This document shows positions 25,201-31,015 of a stretch of DNA of 32,477 nt, in pieces (within the stretch, counting starts at the first letter, position 1; the number at the start of each line of letters is the position of its first letter). A program made the translations under genes and the position numbers. Under the pieces are notes generated by a model, which worked only from the letters and a program-made list of their open reading frames with translations, was not told the origin of the DNA and did not search any database. The DNA comes from Rhodospirillales bacterium (GTDB lineage Bacteria > Pseudomonadota > Alphaproteobacteria > Acetobacterales > Acetobacteraceae), in contig JANXSM010000119.1 of the NCBI GenBank assembly GCA_025352665.1, positions 1 through 32,477 of the forward strand, written 5' to 3'.

Positions 25201-27525
25201 GACCGAGCCGAAATCCAGGCTGGTAGAGAACGGCACGTTGGCCGAGATCAGGTTGTCGAACTCCTTGGAGATCGACCAGGTGATCTCGTGGCTCGCGGCG
25301 TCATAACCGAAGCCAAGGCCGGTGAGCAGCGCCGTCGCCTGGTCGGCGGCCGTCACCGCAGCCCCATAGGCTGCGGTGTTCTGCAGACCCAAGGCGTCGG
25401 CCAGCTGCATGCCGAAGCTGCGCAGATCCGAGAACACGGTGGCGCCGCCGGGGCTGGTGACCGTGATCGTCGAGTAGGCGTGGTTGAATTTCGCCTGCGG
25501 GTCGCTCGACGACCTCGTGGTCGCGGGGTCGGTAAGCTGCAGTTCGACATGGCCGCTCACGTTCGTCGCGACGACATAGCCGTACAGCGAGCTGCTCTTG
25601 AGCGCCTGGTTCAATGCGGTGACCAGATTGTCAACCGTTTGGATGGCCGCAACATGGCCATTGGTGTCGATGTAGGTGCTGCCGATGGTGATATTCGAAT
25701 TGATGCTGTGTACGGCCGTGCCGTCATCGAGCGTGATATGCAGTCCGGTCGACACCGGCAGGTTCGCGAGATTCTGCGGCGCGGTGCCGTCAAGCAGCTT
25801 GGCCGAAGTGGTGTTGTTGGCCGAAACCGTCGAGGTGAAGCCGAGTGCACTGGAGGCCGCAACACCGGCGATCTGCAGGGTGGTCAGCACATGGCCGGTA
25901 TCGACCAGCGAGAGCGACAGGTCGCCGCCGCGGTCGAACGCCTGCACCAGGCCGTTCAGGCCGGTCTTGGCGATCGCCTGGTTGACCGAGGTGACGAGAT
26001 CGTCGACCGACTGGATGCCGGTCGCCACGTTCTGGCTGTTCAGATAGGTCTTGCCGATCGCAAGCGTCACGTCCTGGTTGTGTTTTAGCGTGACGGTGTC
26101 GCCCTGCGTCACGATGTGCAGTGTGGTAAGGGCGGTCAGATGCGTGAGATCCGGCGTGGTGCCGGTCAAGGTCACAGCATTGGTCTGGTTCTCAGCGAAA
26201 CCGACGATGCCCGCGACCGAGTGCAGCGGATTGATTACCTCGGCCTGGAACTTGGAGGCGAGGTCGAGCATGCCGCCAATGGTGAGGTCGGTGTATGGAA
26301 TCGTGATGTTCAACGCCGACACGCCGGCGATATGGCCGAGGTAGTTGTCGACCTGCTGCAGCGTGGAAACCAGATCAGCGACCGAATAGCGGTTGAAATT
26401 GGAGATGTCGAAGCTGGGATCGCCCATCGCGACGGCGAAGGCGGATTTCACGCTGGAAACGTCGACGGTGAAATTTCCCTCGCCCGCCTGGCCGTCGATC
26501 AGCACATGCATGGTGGCGCTGATGGCGGGAATGCCGGGAATGGTGTTGTCTGCCGTGAGCGTCAGGGGCAGGTCGAACAGCACCGAGCCCGGGCCGCTAC
26601 CGCTTTCCAAGGACACATGGGTGGTGACGGCGGGTGCCGTGCCGGCCTCGATGCTTGTTCCGGTCAGTGAGCCGGTCAGCCCGAATCCGATGGTGGCGCC
26701 GACGTCCAGCGTGATCGGCGCGGCGGTGGTTCCGCCTGCGGTCAGCGTCAGCAGGCCCAGATCGACGGTGGCGCCGGTGACATTGGCCGTGGCATGCACG
26801 GCGACGGTGAAGGCGGAGTTCGAATCGGTGGCATCGGTCAGATGCGGCGTGACGCTGAACGCCGACGACGCCGGGCTGATGTCTGCCGAACTGGTGATGC
26901 CAACGTCGAAGTTGAAGCTGAGCTTGCTTTCCAGCGAGCCCGAGACCTGCGGCAGATGGATGCCATAGGTTGCCCCGGCCGCGCCAAAATTCAGGCTGAA
27001 GGGCGTGGTTTGGTCGGTGTTGACGGCGAAGGTCAGCTTCAGATCGCCGTTGGCGGAGTTGTCCGTCACCGTCACGGTGTTGCCGGCGGCATTGTTGAAG
27101 TCGTGGTTGATCTGGGTCTGGATCGTGCTTGCAAGCGTTGTGGAATCGGTCGGCGCGGTGGCGGAGATCACTTCAGCAAGCGGCTGCACGATGGTGCCGG
27201 TGAAGGTGTTCGACAGACCGGCGAGCGTGCCGATGTTATGCGTGTCACCTATCGCCACACCCGGCAACGCGTGGCTCAGGGCCTGCTGCGTTTCCACCGC
27301 GGTGGAGAGCAGTGTCGCGAAATGCGTTAGATCGTCGTGCAGCAGCTGCACGGCATGGGCGCTGACCGAAACCGACAGCAGCAGCCGCGGCTCCATCGCC
27401 TCGATGATGAGGTTTGACTCGGCGGGGGCTGGGGTGCGGACACGCCCGGAGCCCTGACCGCGCGGGAACACCGGGCCAGCCGGGCCGCTCTGCGGACCCT
27501 TGCGCCTGCGAAACCGGCTCAGCAT
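16201..27525 (-). CDS. Giant (~3774-residue) LEPR-XLL-like, RTX-type surface protein
   Basis: One uninterrupted frame of 11.3 kb. Order: a basic N-terminus (MLSRFRRRKG); the motif 'MEPRLLLS' at residues 44-51, close to the LEPR-XLL signature known from the N-terminus of very long repetitive surface proteins; a long Asn/Thr/Ser-rich region with three flagellin-IN-like modules (~467-675 and ~1158-1232); a beta-rich region I do not recognise (~1250-2300); an RTX-like region of 'GNGNNVI', 'GGSGSDVI' and 'GGAGANTI' repeats from ~2320 to ~3610 that would bind calcium outside the cell; and a C-terminal ~120 residues ending 'GLTIAA'. No Sec signal peptide or LPxTG motif. Probably a secreted or surface-attached adhesin and substrate of the downstream genes. 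The ATG at 27525 lacks a good ribosome-binding site; an in-frame TTG at 27534 is possible, and a small leader ORF overlaps the start. Confidence 0.85.
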   Translation of the reverse strand: MLSRFRRRKGPQSGPAGPVFPRGQGSGRVRTPAPAESNLIIEAMEPRLLLSVSVSAHAVQLLHDDLTHFATLLSTAVETQQALSHALPGVAIGDTHNIGTLAGLSNTFTGTIVQPLAEVISATAPTDSTTLASTIQTQINHDFNNAAGNTVTVTDNSANGDLKLTFAVNTDQTTPFSLNFGAAGATYGIHLPQVSGSLESKLSFNFDVGITSSADISPASSAFSVTPHLTDATDSNSAFTVAVHATANVTGATVDLGLLTLTAGGTTAAPITLDVGATIGFGLTGSLTGTSIEAGTAPAVTTHVSLESGSGPGSVLFDLPLTLTADNTIPGIPAISATMHVLIDGQAGEGNFTVDVSSVKSAFAVAMGDPSFDISNFNRYSVADLVSTLQQVDNYLGHIAGVSALNITIPYTDLTIGGMLDLASKFQAEVINPLHSVAGIVGFAENQTNAVTLTGTTPDLTHLTALTTLHIVTQGDTVTLKHNQDVTLAIGKTYLNSQNVATGIQSVDDLVTSVNQAIAKTGLNGLVQAFDRGGDLSLSLVDTGHVLTTLQIAGVAASSALGFTSTVSANNTTSAKLLDGTAPQNLANLPVSTGLHITLDDGTAVHSINSNITIGSTYIDTNGHVAAIQTVDNLVTALNQALKSSSLYGYVVATNVSGHVELQLTDPATTRSSSDPQAKFNHAYSTITVTSPGGATVFSDLRSFGMQLADALGLQNTAAYGAAVTAADQATALLTGLGFGYDAASHEITWSISKEFDNLISANVPFSTSLDFGSVGGLAISNAILLVTSSVIANLTIGLDFSGIFTPSTNSAAVDIHAPSILDRLSFHNTGISATLDVSVVPTDLSHPITISGNLGPFSFTATPSVFYVSLTASLFLNNEAAADPTVVTFADLQNSLIDGNFGNYWTFNLASGRPGLPFAELDITNVHVFALGSEIHLPTPPTITVSMADPQDLLSALHVPHPHIDVQHFSANLSVADILSGIQTVFNLLDSSFAAEKLPLINLSIDDILTLAQNMVNALAAAQADPSAALNTIATDINHALGGDYLSLTIDPAATQIQVGLHYTPTAANVSLPFNLNLTDLATFLGSDGGALTDLVNQLGTVASLGASGSLQVTASATVALTFGINLQAPSTAAATSDKLSALNAGKGLRTDAAGQNDLQFTLANGTTFAVNIGALGAKATVSQLISTINAAANVANFAVYDAATGGISFTDTTSPATQGLSALGLSGIAAVDAGPHTTSTITASLPSNFDATKAYSFNVNIAGVITEVDLAADAGRTLASFGSALRAAISGTMVDAHAMANAGVNLPGSFSPTASGKPISLAELVSVVKSGNQLMFVIRDDALGQTSGHVNHVFALADIGSTAVAPSAVFTITSLNGSHIALDLGLGSDTATAGGASPRVISGKLEESASQSDRFMLETGVVNGVEQTGLTAHVGIVGTNLNFSVGIGPLTASIVGGTATFGKDLGKVSANNAGFHAGNGITDPAEFLVGLSDGTSKTSFGFSHLGSLHVTATANAAVNVNLPVQVFGTDAGAITLKINNLFGVNGPSGLATRAVVPSAALNLDNFSISSILNDPKTLIAGLDQFLGLLDGGLAQQIYGVDLPLVGHVLAPVGDFFSTLHSAVIGELNTLLSDFEADHPGQPVTTQNIVTQGLQYVLSNILHLPGTITSYIDDIAHPTVLAFFWKFDDTLVNTSVSVSSDLGIPGLGLNIAGATAKFTATLHVSLGFGYAAGAHGGFFVYDTGEFTNGAGSQAERITVTPNNTTGIATINFAAVHALDISIAVSLLTPQPIGFNLGFLRMMASVGLSGTTFKGDLFVDIGPAETTGMLFFREFSKTTVINAQIVAALNIDLMLSADLSTAVLPSVSAEFVFAYGYEKLFTKATDYQLTHDGGTHYNNGVTTPISLLNVQVDLGSFLTGFLKPIIDDIDKVISPIRPILDFLNKPIPGLSDLIPGLTLLDIADAAGVDTHSARAFITMIDDFDNLAQTIDSLPVGQHIMLDFGDFVFGSGGAASATHIGSGTVDPLGTGSLKSANIAGALSSVTTDPAANLNRLGSNLGGQLQTMRPSSYTDKSHTSTGGSFDLPFLHSPMAALQMLTGQIPTIDLVHWTLPTFDFTFTKDIHVTFLGIPHVAELGGDIIFSIGATIRLAFGYDTTGIIQFMSDHNPLDFFNGLYIDDTQGPQLILHASITGELGLDLVLVKAGIGVTLAAEVDFQFADFSHTGKVRLSTVIDELITDPLDIFVVHGTLTVDIFAYFWVGIDLFIGEITLYSGSYDIYNATIFSFGYDPTVSTPVSLATRDTSDPTVLTLDLGSHSNQQGTGTNTNNPNQNYEVSQESNGSVDVTANGITQNYTGVNKIVADLGDGNSSVKFDNGFTKDVTITGGDGNNVVSLGGVVGDPLINLGNGNNTITAAQADTTIVAGNGNNKIFASNSGKTIITAGSGNNVITGGTTASASDTISVGDGNNVIYGGSGSDVITAGNGGSGHNVIYGADGTNVIKVQGSGNNVIFGHGAHNASDTTTDTVSGTQISANSAPSTATGNSTISGGSGNDVIFGVSGNNSITGGAGHDVIFGATGVVTLDGHGGMIRAYDSAAGGGNNHITVGNGGDIVIGGAGSNVIIGGNGGDILIGGNGSVDGSAGGDGHGLYSISGTLGGASGTKITGGVGNDVIIGDAGATSLSGGAGNDIILGHDGIVIRDAAVSTVSAPAHLVSIQTTDEGTGGNVSISGGGGNDVIMAGAGSNTIDGGTGSDVIIGHYGTIDATSHGATLTVTGRDGATAGNGDDTITASQNAIIMGGGGNNTITTTDTINYGNPVLPAGVTDVNQALPPITPTDRTVVAFGANGTVNFDYAFRGGIVLHTAATVEDTIGGNNHITVGDGGDYVFGGIGSNTIVTGHQAVAGSPVGDAVILGHVGSVSVNGTTGIVTVVGDAPGAVSGNDTIDAYGNALIITGAGNNTVTTHDQLLSGQASQEWSETVLAGYAAATFSFASNAELLIHTATTTLTLENTSGFNRISVGGGDDIVMGGAGGASITAGNGNDIILGHLGAVNLDAMYAPDLSGATPDVISFTNGQDGTGLQIPGGPGPVASYIIAGNGRDIVMGGGGDNIITVGDGDAIVFGASGAVTRDNTQGLFNLRLATTTEDAVGGNNTITTGNGSDVVFGGAGANTITVGTATLGFDPVNDIVLGHAGHIVWADDHSSITVTGDQVIPSVFFNGNDIINAYQNTLVITGGGDNTVTTHENTTAIPSDRWTEIVIGGAATATLGMRSSGQFELISAQTIAFQEDFAGNNTITVGDGADVVIGGSGANTIAAGNGNDVILGHLGELHFDRLDHADATGAHPDVIGYGQPQDGSQLVFLGDIITAGNGSNIIVGGGGDNAITTGNGGSVIFGAGGAVTRDGLRGNVVIEAQTRDELFFGGDNTITTGDGDNVIFGGRGYNTISAGTGTNVRLGNDIIVGHAGKVQYSDDLQYVTVTGGPTGGTPDIPSISAFGDDVIDAYGSAIIIGGSGSDQITTHDHASALHALSEFTEIVLGDSGTVVAGHRSSGQFLLNVAAVTGPDAPFGGNDVISVGDSAAVVIDGAGANKIMTGSGSAVVADGYGVVAENPVTHTGLVVSILGSGFGFNSTITTGTEAGVVIDAPGYTVASPTGTGIPGGTSAEVVYFPAAGTVAHAPPVPGPMHLIAGSATLASGTGLSALAASLGGSNLIGTASAHPAPVITAYVLDTTTGLWIEDHSSTTVPLLSLVDHDYDLVLDMWGDLPREALPGLTIAA
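16690..20560 (-). repeat. RTX-type glycine-rich repeat region with a ~275-residue super-repeat
   Basis: The region codes for many nine-residue-like turns (GG-x-G-x-D/N-x-I/V). From about 18980 down to 16690 these are organised into three long units with the same internal order: 'TED.(I/V)GGNN.IT.G.G', 'VILGH.G', 'VTG/VVGD', 'DTIDAYGNALIITG' or equivalent, 'TVTTHD', 'TEIVIGG', 'GADVVIGGSGANTI', 'GHLG' and 'AVTRD'. Matching codons lie 831 bases (18922 vs 18091) and 816 bases (18138 vs 17322) apart, i.e. 277 and 272 residues. Unit 3 is degenerate at its end. Asn often replaces the usual calcium-binding Asp. Confidence 0.8.
23828..26127 (-). repeat. Three flagellin-IN-like modules in the giant protein
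   Basis: Three segments (about 25830-26127, 25525-25748 and 23828-24053) follow one plan: a beta-hairpin with 'V.L....D/GT', then 'I.SVDDLVTSVNQAI', 'I.TVDNLVTALNQAL' or 'VSQLISTINAA', then a beta pair with 'LSL.D' or 'ISFTDT', and in copies 1 and 3 'ALGF/ALGL'. This matches the pattern of the flagellin hook IN motif found in FliD and flagellins. Confidence 0.55.
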
Positions 27526-27566
27526 GGTACGCAACGAGTGCGATGGTCTGTCATCCAGCCCTCCAT
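27519..27566 (-). CDS. Candidate leader peptide ORF (15 or 11 residues) overlapping the giant gene start
   Basis: A tiny ORF opens at the ATG at 27566 (AGGA 4 bases upstream) or the in-frame ATG at 27554, which has a strong GGAGGG 4 bases upstream. It ends at the TGA at 27519-27521, overlapping the giant gene's ATG (27525) in another frame. The giant gene itself has no clear Shine-Dalgarno, so translation of this leader could deliver ribosomes to it. The peptide ends ...RTRCVPC. It has no recognisable function. Confidence 0.35.
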   Translation of the reverse strand: MEGWMTDHRTRCVPC

Positions 27567-27600
27567 GGCGTCCTGCCTCTCTGTCACCCTCGTGGCCCGA

Positions 27601-30600
27601 TCAATGGCCCCAGGTGAGGTGCGGCAGGATCTGCGCCGACGTGGGCGTGGTGACGCCGAACAGATCGAGCGTGGCACCGCCGTGGGCGCCCGTCAGCGTC
27701 ACCAGGGCCTCGCCGGCCGCACCGCCCGCCAACACAGTGACATGCGTACCGAGGGAGGCAAATTCGCCGGCCGTGAAGAACTGCGACACGTCGATCTTGT
27801 CGCTGCCGGCCATCTGGAAGTCATTGATCACCGAGTTGCCGCCGTGGGCAGCCACCACATAGGCATCGCTGCCGGTGCCGCCGTGCACCGTGGTCAGATG
27901 GCCGCCTGTGGATGAGCCGAGGAACACGGTGTTGGAGGAACCACCGAGGAAAACAAAGAAGTCAGCCGCGGTGCCGGCAGTGTTGCCAAGGCTCACTGTC
28001 GCCATCCCGGCGTTGGACACACCGGTGTTCGGCAGCGCTGCCGCGCTGCTTGGGTTGTTGACGCCGCCAGTTGTAGCGGTGGCGAAGATCACGGCGGTGC
28101 CATTGCCTACTGTGATGGTGTCGCCGAAGCCGCCGGCCAGGATGTAGTTGTTACCGTCACCCGCCGTCACCACTTCGCCGCCCACCGGGCCTGCGTTGAT
28201 GAAGTTGAAACCGGGCCCCGTGTTGTTGCCGACGGTCACCTGGTTGTTGGCGCCGTCGAGCACAATCGTTTGCGTGCCGTCACCGGTCTTGACGACATTG
28301 CCGCCGCCTGAGCCCGGCTGGAAGATCACGTTGTTGCCGTTCCCGACAATGATCGTGTTCTGGTAGCCGGAAAAGCTGATCGAGTTGTTACCGTTTCCGA
28401 ACGACACATCGAGTGTGCCGGCCGAACCGTCGATCGTGTGGCTGCCGATACCGGCATTGATGGTGTTGCCGTATCCGCGCAGATGCGAGGTAAGGTCGCC
28501 GTTGCCCTTGGTGATCGTGGTGGCACCGTCGCCGCCGGTCACCACATCCGAGGAAGTCGGGCTCAGGATCAGCGTGTTGTTGAAACCCGTGAGTGTAACG
28601 ACGTTGTCGCCGACCGAGCCGCCGTAGGTCGTGGCGTTCCCGTAGGTCGGGCCGGTGATGTAGTTGATGATGTTGTTGACGGTGATGTTGGCGTGCTTGG
28701 TGATCGTGTCACCCCACTGGTCGCTGACCGTGTAGGTGAAGCTGTCGACCACGCTGCCGAACGATGGCAGGTTGTAGCTGCCGTTCGCCGTGTAGACCAG
28801 CGTGCCGTCAGAGGCGAGTGACAGCGTGCCCTTGGCGCCGGTGGTGCTCAGTGACAGCACATCGACTGTAAGGCCGGGGGTAACGGAGCCGACCGCGAGT
28901 GTCTTGCCCACGGTGACGTTGCCGGTCACATCGAGGGCGGCTGGGCCGGGGTCTACGGTGACATGCCCGGTGCCGGTTTGCTTCACATCGTTGTACTGGT
29001 CGGACACGAGATAGGTGAAAGTGTCGGCCGTCTGCACCGTGGAATTCGGGGCTGTGTAGGTGAGCCTCGACGGACCCGGGGTCGGTGAGGAGGCGCTCTC
29101 CGTGCCCAGCGTGGCGGTGCCGGTGCTGAACTTCAGCGTATCACCGGCAAGACCGGGGGTGGCGCCGGCGGCCGGCAGTGTTACGACATACGCCAGTCCG
29201 TGGCCCACAATGAGATTCGGCAGCGTGCCGATGCTGGGGCCGTTGTCGAGTTGCACCAGGGCCGTACTGGTTGCAGTCGCGTCGTTGTACTGGTCCTTCA
29301 CCGTGTAGCTGAAGGTGTCTGCCAGGTTCTGGCCTGTCACGGTGGCGGTGTAGTTTACGTCATACACGCCGTTTGTCTGCACCGAGCCGAGCGTGACGGT
29401 GCCGCCCGTGGCGGTCGCGGCAATGCTCAGCGTGTCCGTAGCGTAGCCTGCCTGCACCGTTCCCAGCTTGATGACTTGGCCGATCTCAATCGTACCAGTG
29501 GGCACATTGGTTCCAGGCTGCAGCGCCGTGATCTTTGGCCCGGCATCGAGTGCTACCGTGACACCCGCGACCGGCGCCACGTCGTTGTATTGGTCAGTCA
29601 CCGTATAAGCGAAATGGTCGATGTGCGAGGTCGCAACCACGGCTGGCGCCTGGTACAGCACCGCAACCTGGCCGTTCACTCCCACAACTGTGCCCAGCGT
29701 GACCTTGCCGGCCGCATTGCTCGAGACATGCAGCGTGTCACCGACGATGCCGGGCGTGACGGTGCCGATCTGGATGAACTGGCTTGCCTCAACCGTGCCG
29801 GGGGGGGCGAGGAAGGCGGCCACGATCGGACCGCGATCGAGTTGAACGGCCGCAATGGCGCTGGCGATATCGGGGGCGTTGAGGTGATTGGTATCGACGA
29901 TCTTGAAGCCAACATTGTCGATCACACTGACGGAAATAGGGTTCGTCGGGTCCGGGTAAAGGGTGCCGGGCGCCAGATACATCACGTCGTGCGAGCCATC
30001 GAGCTTTAGCCCGCCCAGGCTGACCGTTCCGCTTCCTTTGGTCTCAGTCAGCACCAATGTGTCGCCGGGCTGGAAGCCCAGCACGTTGCCGATGATCGTC
30101 GTCTGGCCTTGCTCAACCGTGCCGGGGGAGGCCACGGTAATCACGGGCACGAACGCGTTGTCAGCAAAATTCAGGATGTTCGCGCGGAGCGCCTCGGCCT
30201 GTGTCAGAGGAAGATCGTATTTTGGGTCGCTCATCGAGCCGAATACGACCATGCCGGTTCCGTATTTCTCGTAGCCCAGCACCGATCCCGATGTGCCGTT
30301 GATCAACGAGACAAAGTTGGAGCCTTGCGCCGCGACGAGGTAGTCGTTGGCGAAATATCCGCCGGTGAAGCTTGTCACGGTGGCACCGCCCGGACCTTGG
30401 AACACACTGCTGGAAGGTATGACCGCGGTGGCACTGGCGGAGTAGCCGTGCTTGAGCGTGATCCCAAAGCCCAGGGTCTGGTCCGCCGTGTCGTAGCGCG
30501 AGGCATTGAGGAAGAGAATGCCGCCGTTGAACACATAGGTCTGAAGCGCCGAGATGTTGGCGGACACATAGGCGTCGAAAGCCGTACTGTCCTGATATCC

Positions 30601-30795
30601 GCCATCAATGTAGAGAAGTGTGTTGCTGGCATCGATCGCGGCGGTCGAATATCCCTGGTACTTTGTCCAGTGTGTGGATGAAGTGGAGTTCACCCCAAAC
30701 GATGTGTTCATTGCCGCATCAGGCGAACCCAGGTCGGATGGCTTCACGTACCAGGGATCGGTCGAGCCGGTCATGTAGACGATTGAGCCAGCCAT
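27601..30795 (-). CDS. Repeat-rich secreted protein with amidotransferase-like N-terminal domain, Ig-like repeats and serralysin-like C-terminus
   Basis: 1064 residues, first gene of the operon. Residues ~1-220 ('LLYIDGGYQDSTAF', 'YVFNGGILFLNAS', 'YGTGMVVFGSMSDPKYDL', 'LRANILNFAD') resemble class-I-glutamine-amidotransferase/ThuA-like folds often found in secreted proteins, with no catalytic triad that I can assign. Residues ~225-715 hold about five Ig- or cadherin-like repeats with 'DTFSYTVKDQYNDA', 'DTFTYLVSDQYND' and 'DSFTYTVSDQWGD'. Residues ~730-930 are RTX-like ('GNGNNVIF', 'GDGNNYILAGGFGDTI'). The end, 'GGTGSDAYVVAAHGGNSVINDFQ...DKIDVSQFF...LDLFGV', matches the C-terminal region of serralysin-type type I secretion substrates. 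No Sec signal. The ATG at 30795 has AGGGGA 7 bases upstream; a TTG six codons earlier is less likely. A C8 tract lies at 29800-29807. Confidence 0.85.
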   Translation of the reverse strand: MAGSIVYMTGSTDPWYVKPSDLGSPDAAMNTSFGVNSTSSTHWTKYQGYSTAAIDASNTLLYIDGGYQDSTAFDAYVSANISALQTYVFNGGILFLNASRYDTADQTLGFGITLKHGYSASATAVIPSSSVFQGPGGATVTSFTGGYFANDYLVAAQGSNFVSLINGTSGSVLGYEKYGTGMVVFGSMSDPKYDLPLTQAEALRANILNFADNAFVPVITVASPGTVEQGQTTIIGNVLGFQPGDTLVLTETKGSGTVSLGGLKLDGSHDVMYLAPGTLYPDPTNPISVSVIDNVGFKIVDTNHLNAPDIASAIAAVQLDRGPIVAAFLAPPGTVEASQFIQIGTVTPGIVGDTLHVSSNAAGKVTLGTVVGVNGQVAVLYQAPAVVATSHIDHFAYTVTDQYNDVAPVAGVTVALDAGPKITALQPGTNVPTGTIEIGQVIKLGTVQAGYATDTLSIAATATGGTVTLGSVQTNGVYDVNYTATVTGQNLADTFSYTVKDQYNDATATSTALVQLDNGPSIGTLPNLIVGHGLAYVVTLPAAGATPGLAGDTLKFSTGTATLGTESASSPTPGPSRLTYTAPNSTVQTADTFTYLVSDQYNDVKQTGTGHVTVDPGPAALDVTGNVTVGKTLAVGSVTPGLTVDVLSLSTTGAKGTLSLASDGTLVYTANGSYNLPSFGSVVDSFTYTVSDQWGDTITKHANITVNNIINYITGPTYGNATTYGGSVGDNVVTLTGFNNTLILSPTSSDVVTGGDGATTITKGNGDLTSHLRGYGNTINAGIGSHTIDGSAGTLDVSFGNGNNSISFSGYQNTIIVGNGNNVIFQPGSGGGNVVKTGDGTQTIVLDGANNQVTVGNNTGPGFNFINAGPVGGEVVTAGDGNNYILAGGFGDTITVGNGTAVIFATATTGGVNNPSSAAALPNTGVSNAGMATVSLGNTAGTAADFFVFLGGSSNTVFLGSSTGGHLTTVHGGTGSDAYVVAAHGGNSVINDFQMAGSDKIDVSQFFTAGEFASLGTHVTVLAGGAAGEALVTLTGAHGGATLDLFGVTTPTSAQILPHLTWGH

Positions 30796-30811
30796 TTTGC
30801 AGTCCCCTGGC

Positions 30812-30832
30812 AACGTCTACAGTCCAGACGTT
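30812..30832 (-). promoter_or_regulatory. Perfect 7-bp inverted repeat just upstream of the operon's first ribosome-binding site
   Basis: AACGTCT (30812-30818) and AGACGTT (30826-30832) are separated by 7 bases. On the minus-strand mRNA this hairpin would sit immediately 5' of the AGGGGA Shine-Dalgarno of the 1064-residue protein. It could be an RNA structure controlling translation or a DNA-binding site downstream of the promoter. Confidence 0.45.
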
Positions 30833-30876
30833 TGTTGCGGCATCGCGCCGACGAGGCGCACGAAGTCCATCACGCG

Positions 30877-30890
30877 TTAACTAGTGTTAA
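30877..30890. promoter_or_regulatory. Inverted repeat TTAAC-TAGT-GTTAA at the predicted transcription start
   Basis: A perfect 5-bp inverted repeat with a 4-base centre lies directly downstream of the predicted -10 box (30891-30896) of the minus-strand operon, covering the expected transcription start. A protein bound there would be well placed to repress the adhesin/secretion operon. The regulator is unknown. Confidence 0.4.
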
Positions 30891-30918
30891 ATTATCCTGA
30901 GAAAACCTTGCAAGTCCA
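30891..30918 (-). promoter_or_regulatory. Predicted sigma70-type promoter of the adhesin/secretion operon
   Basis: Read on the minus strand: -35 TGGACT (30918-30913), a 16-base spacer, and -10 GATAAT (30896-30891; 5 of 6 matches to TATAAT). It would give a leader of about 90 nt containing the inverted repeat at 30812-30832. The surrounding ~100 bases are markedly AT-rich compared with the rest of the window. A plus-strand promoter for the TPR-glycosyltransferase must also lie in this gap, but I cannot place it. Confidence 0.45.
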
Positions 30919-31015
30919 GTTCATTTTCGAGTGTAAATTTTCATTTTTAAGATTGTTTTGTTAGTGCTGCGTCATGGGCTGGTGGTTCGCCCGCTCAAAC
31001 CGGTAAAATGCCGCA

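Noticed and set aside
24229-26088. 619-residue plus-strand ORF opposite the giant gene
   Set aside because: Its composition (Arg, Gly and Gln rich) and lack of domains fit an antisense shadow; the minus-strand frame has coherent beta-repeat modules.
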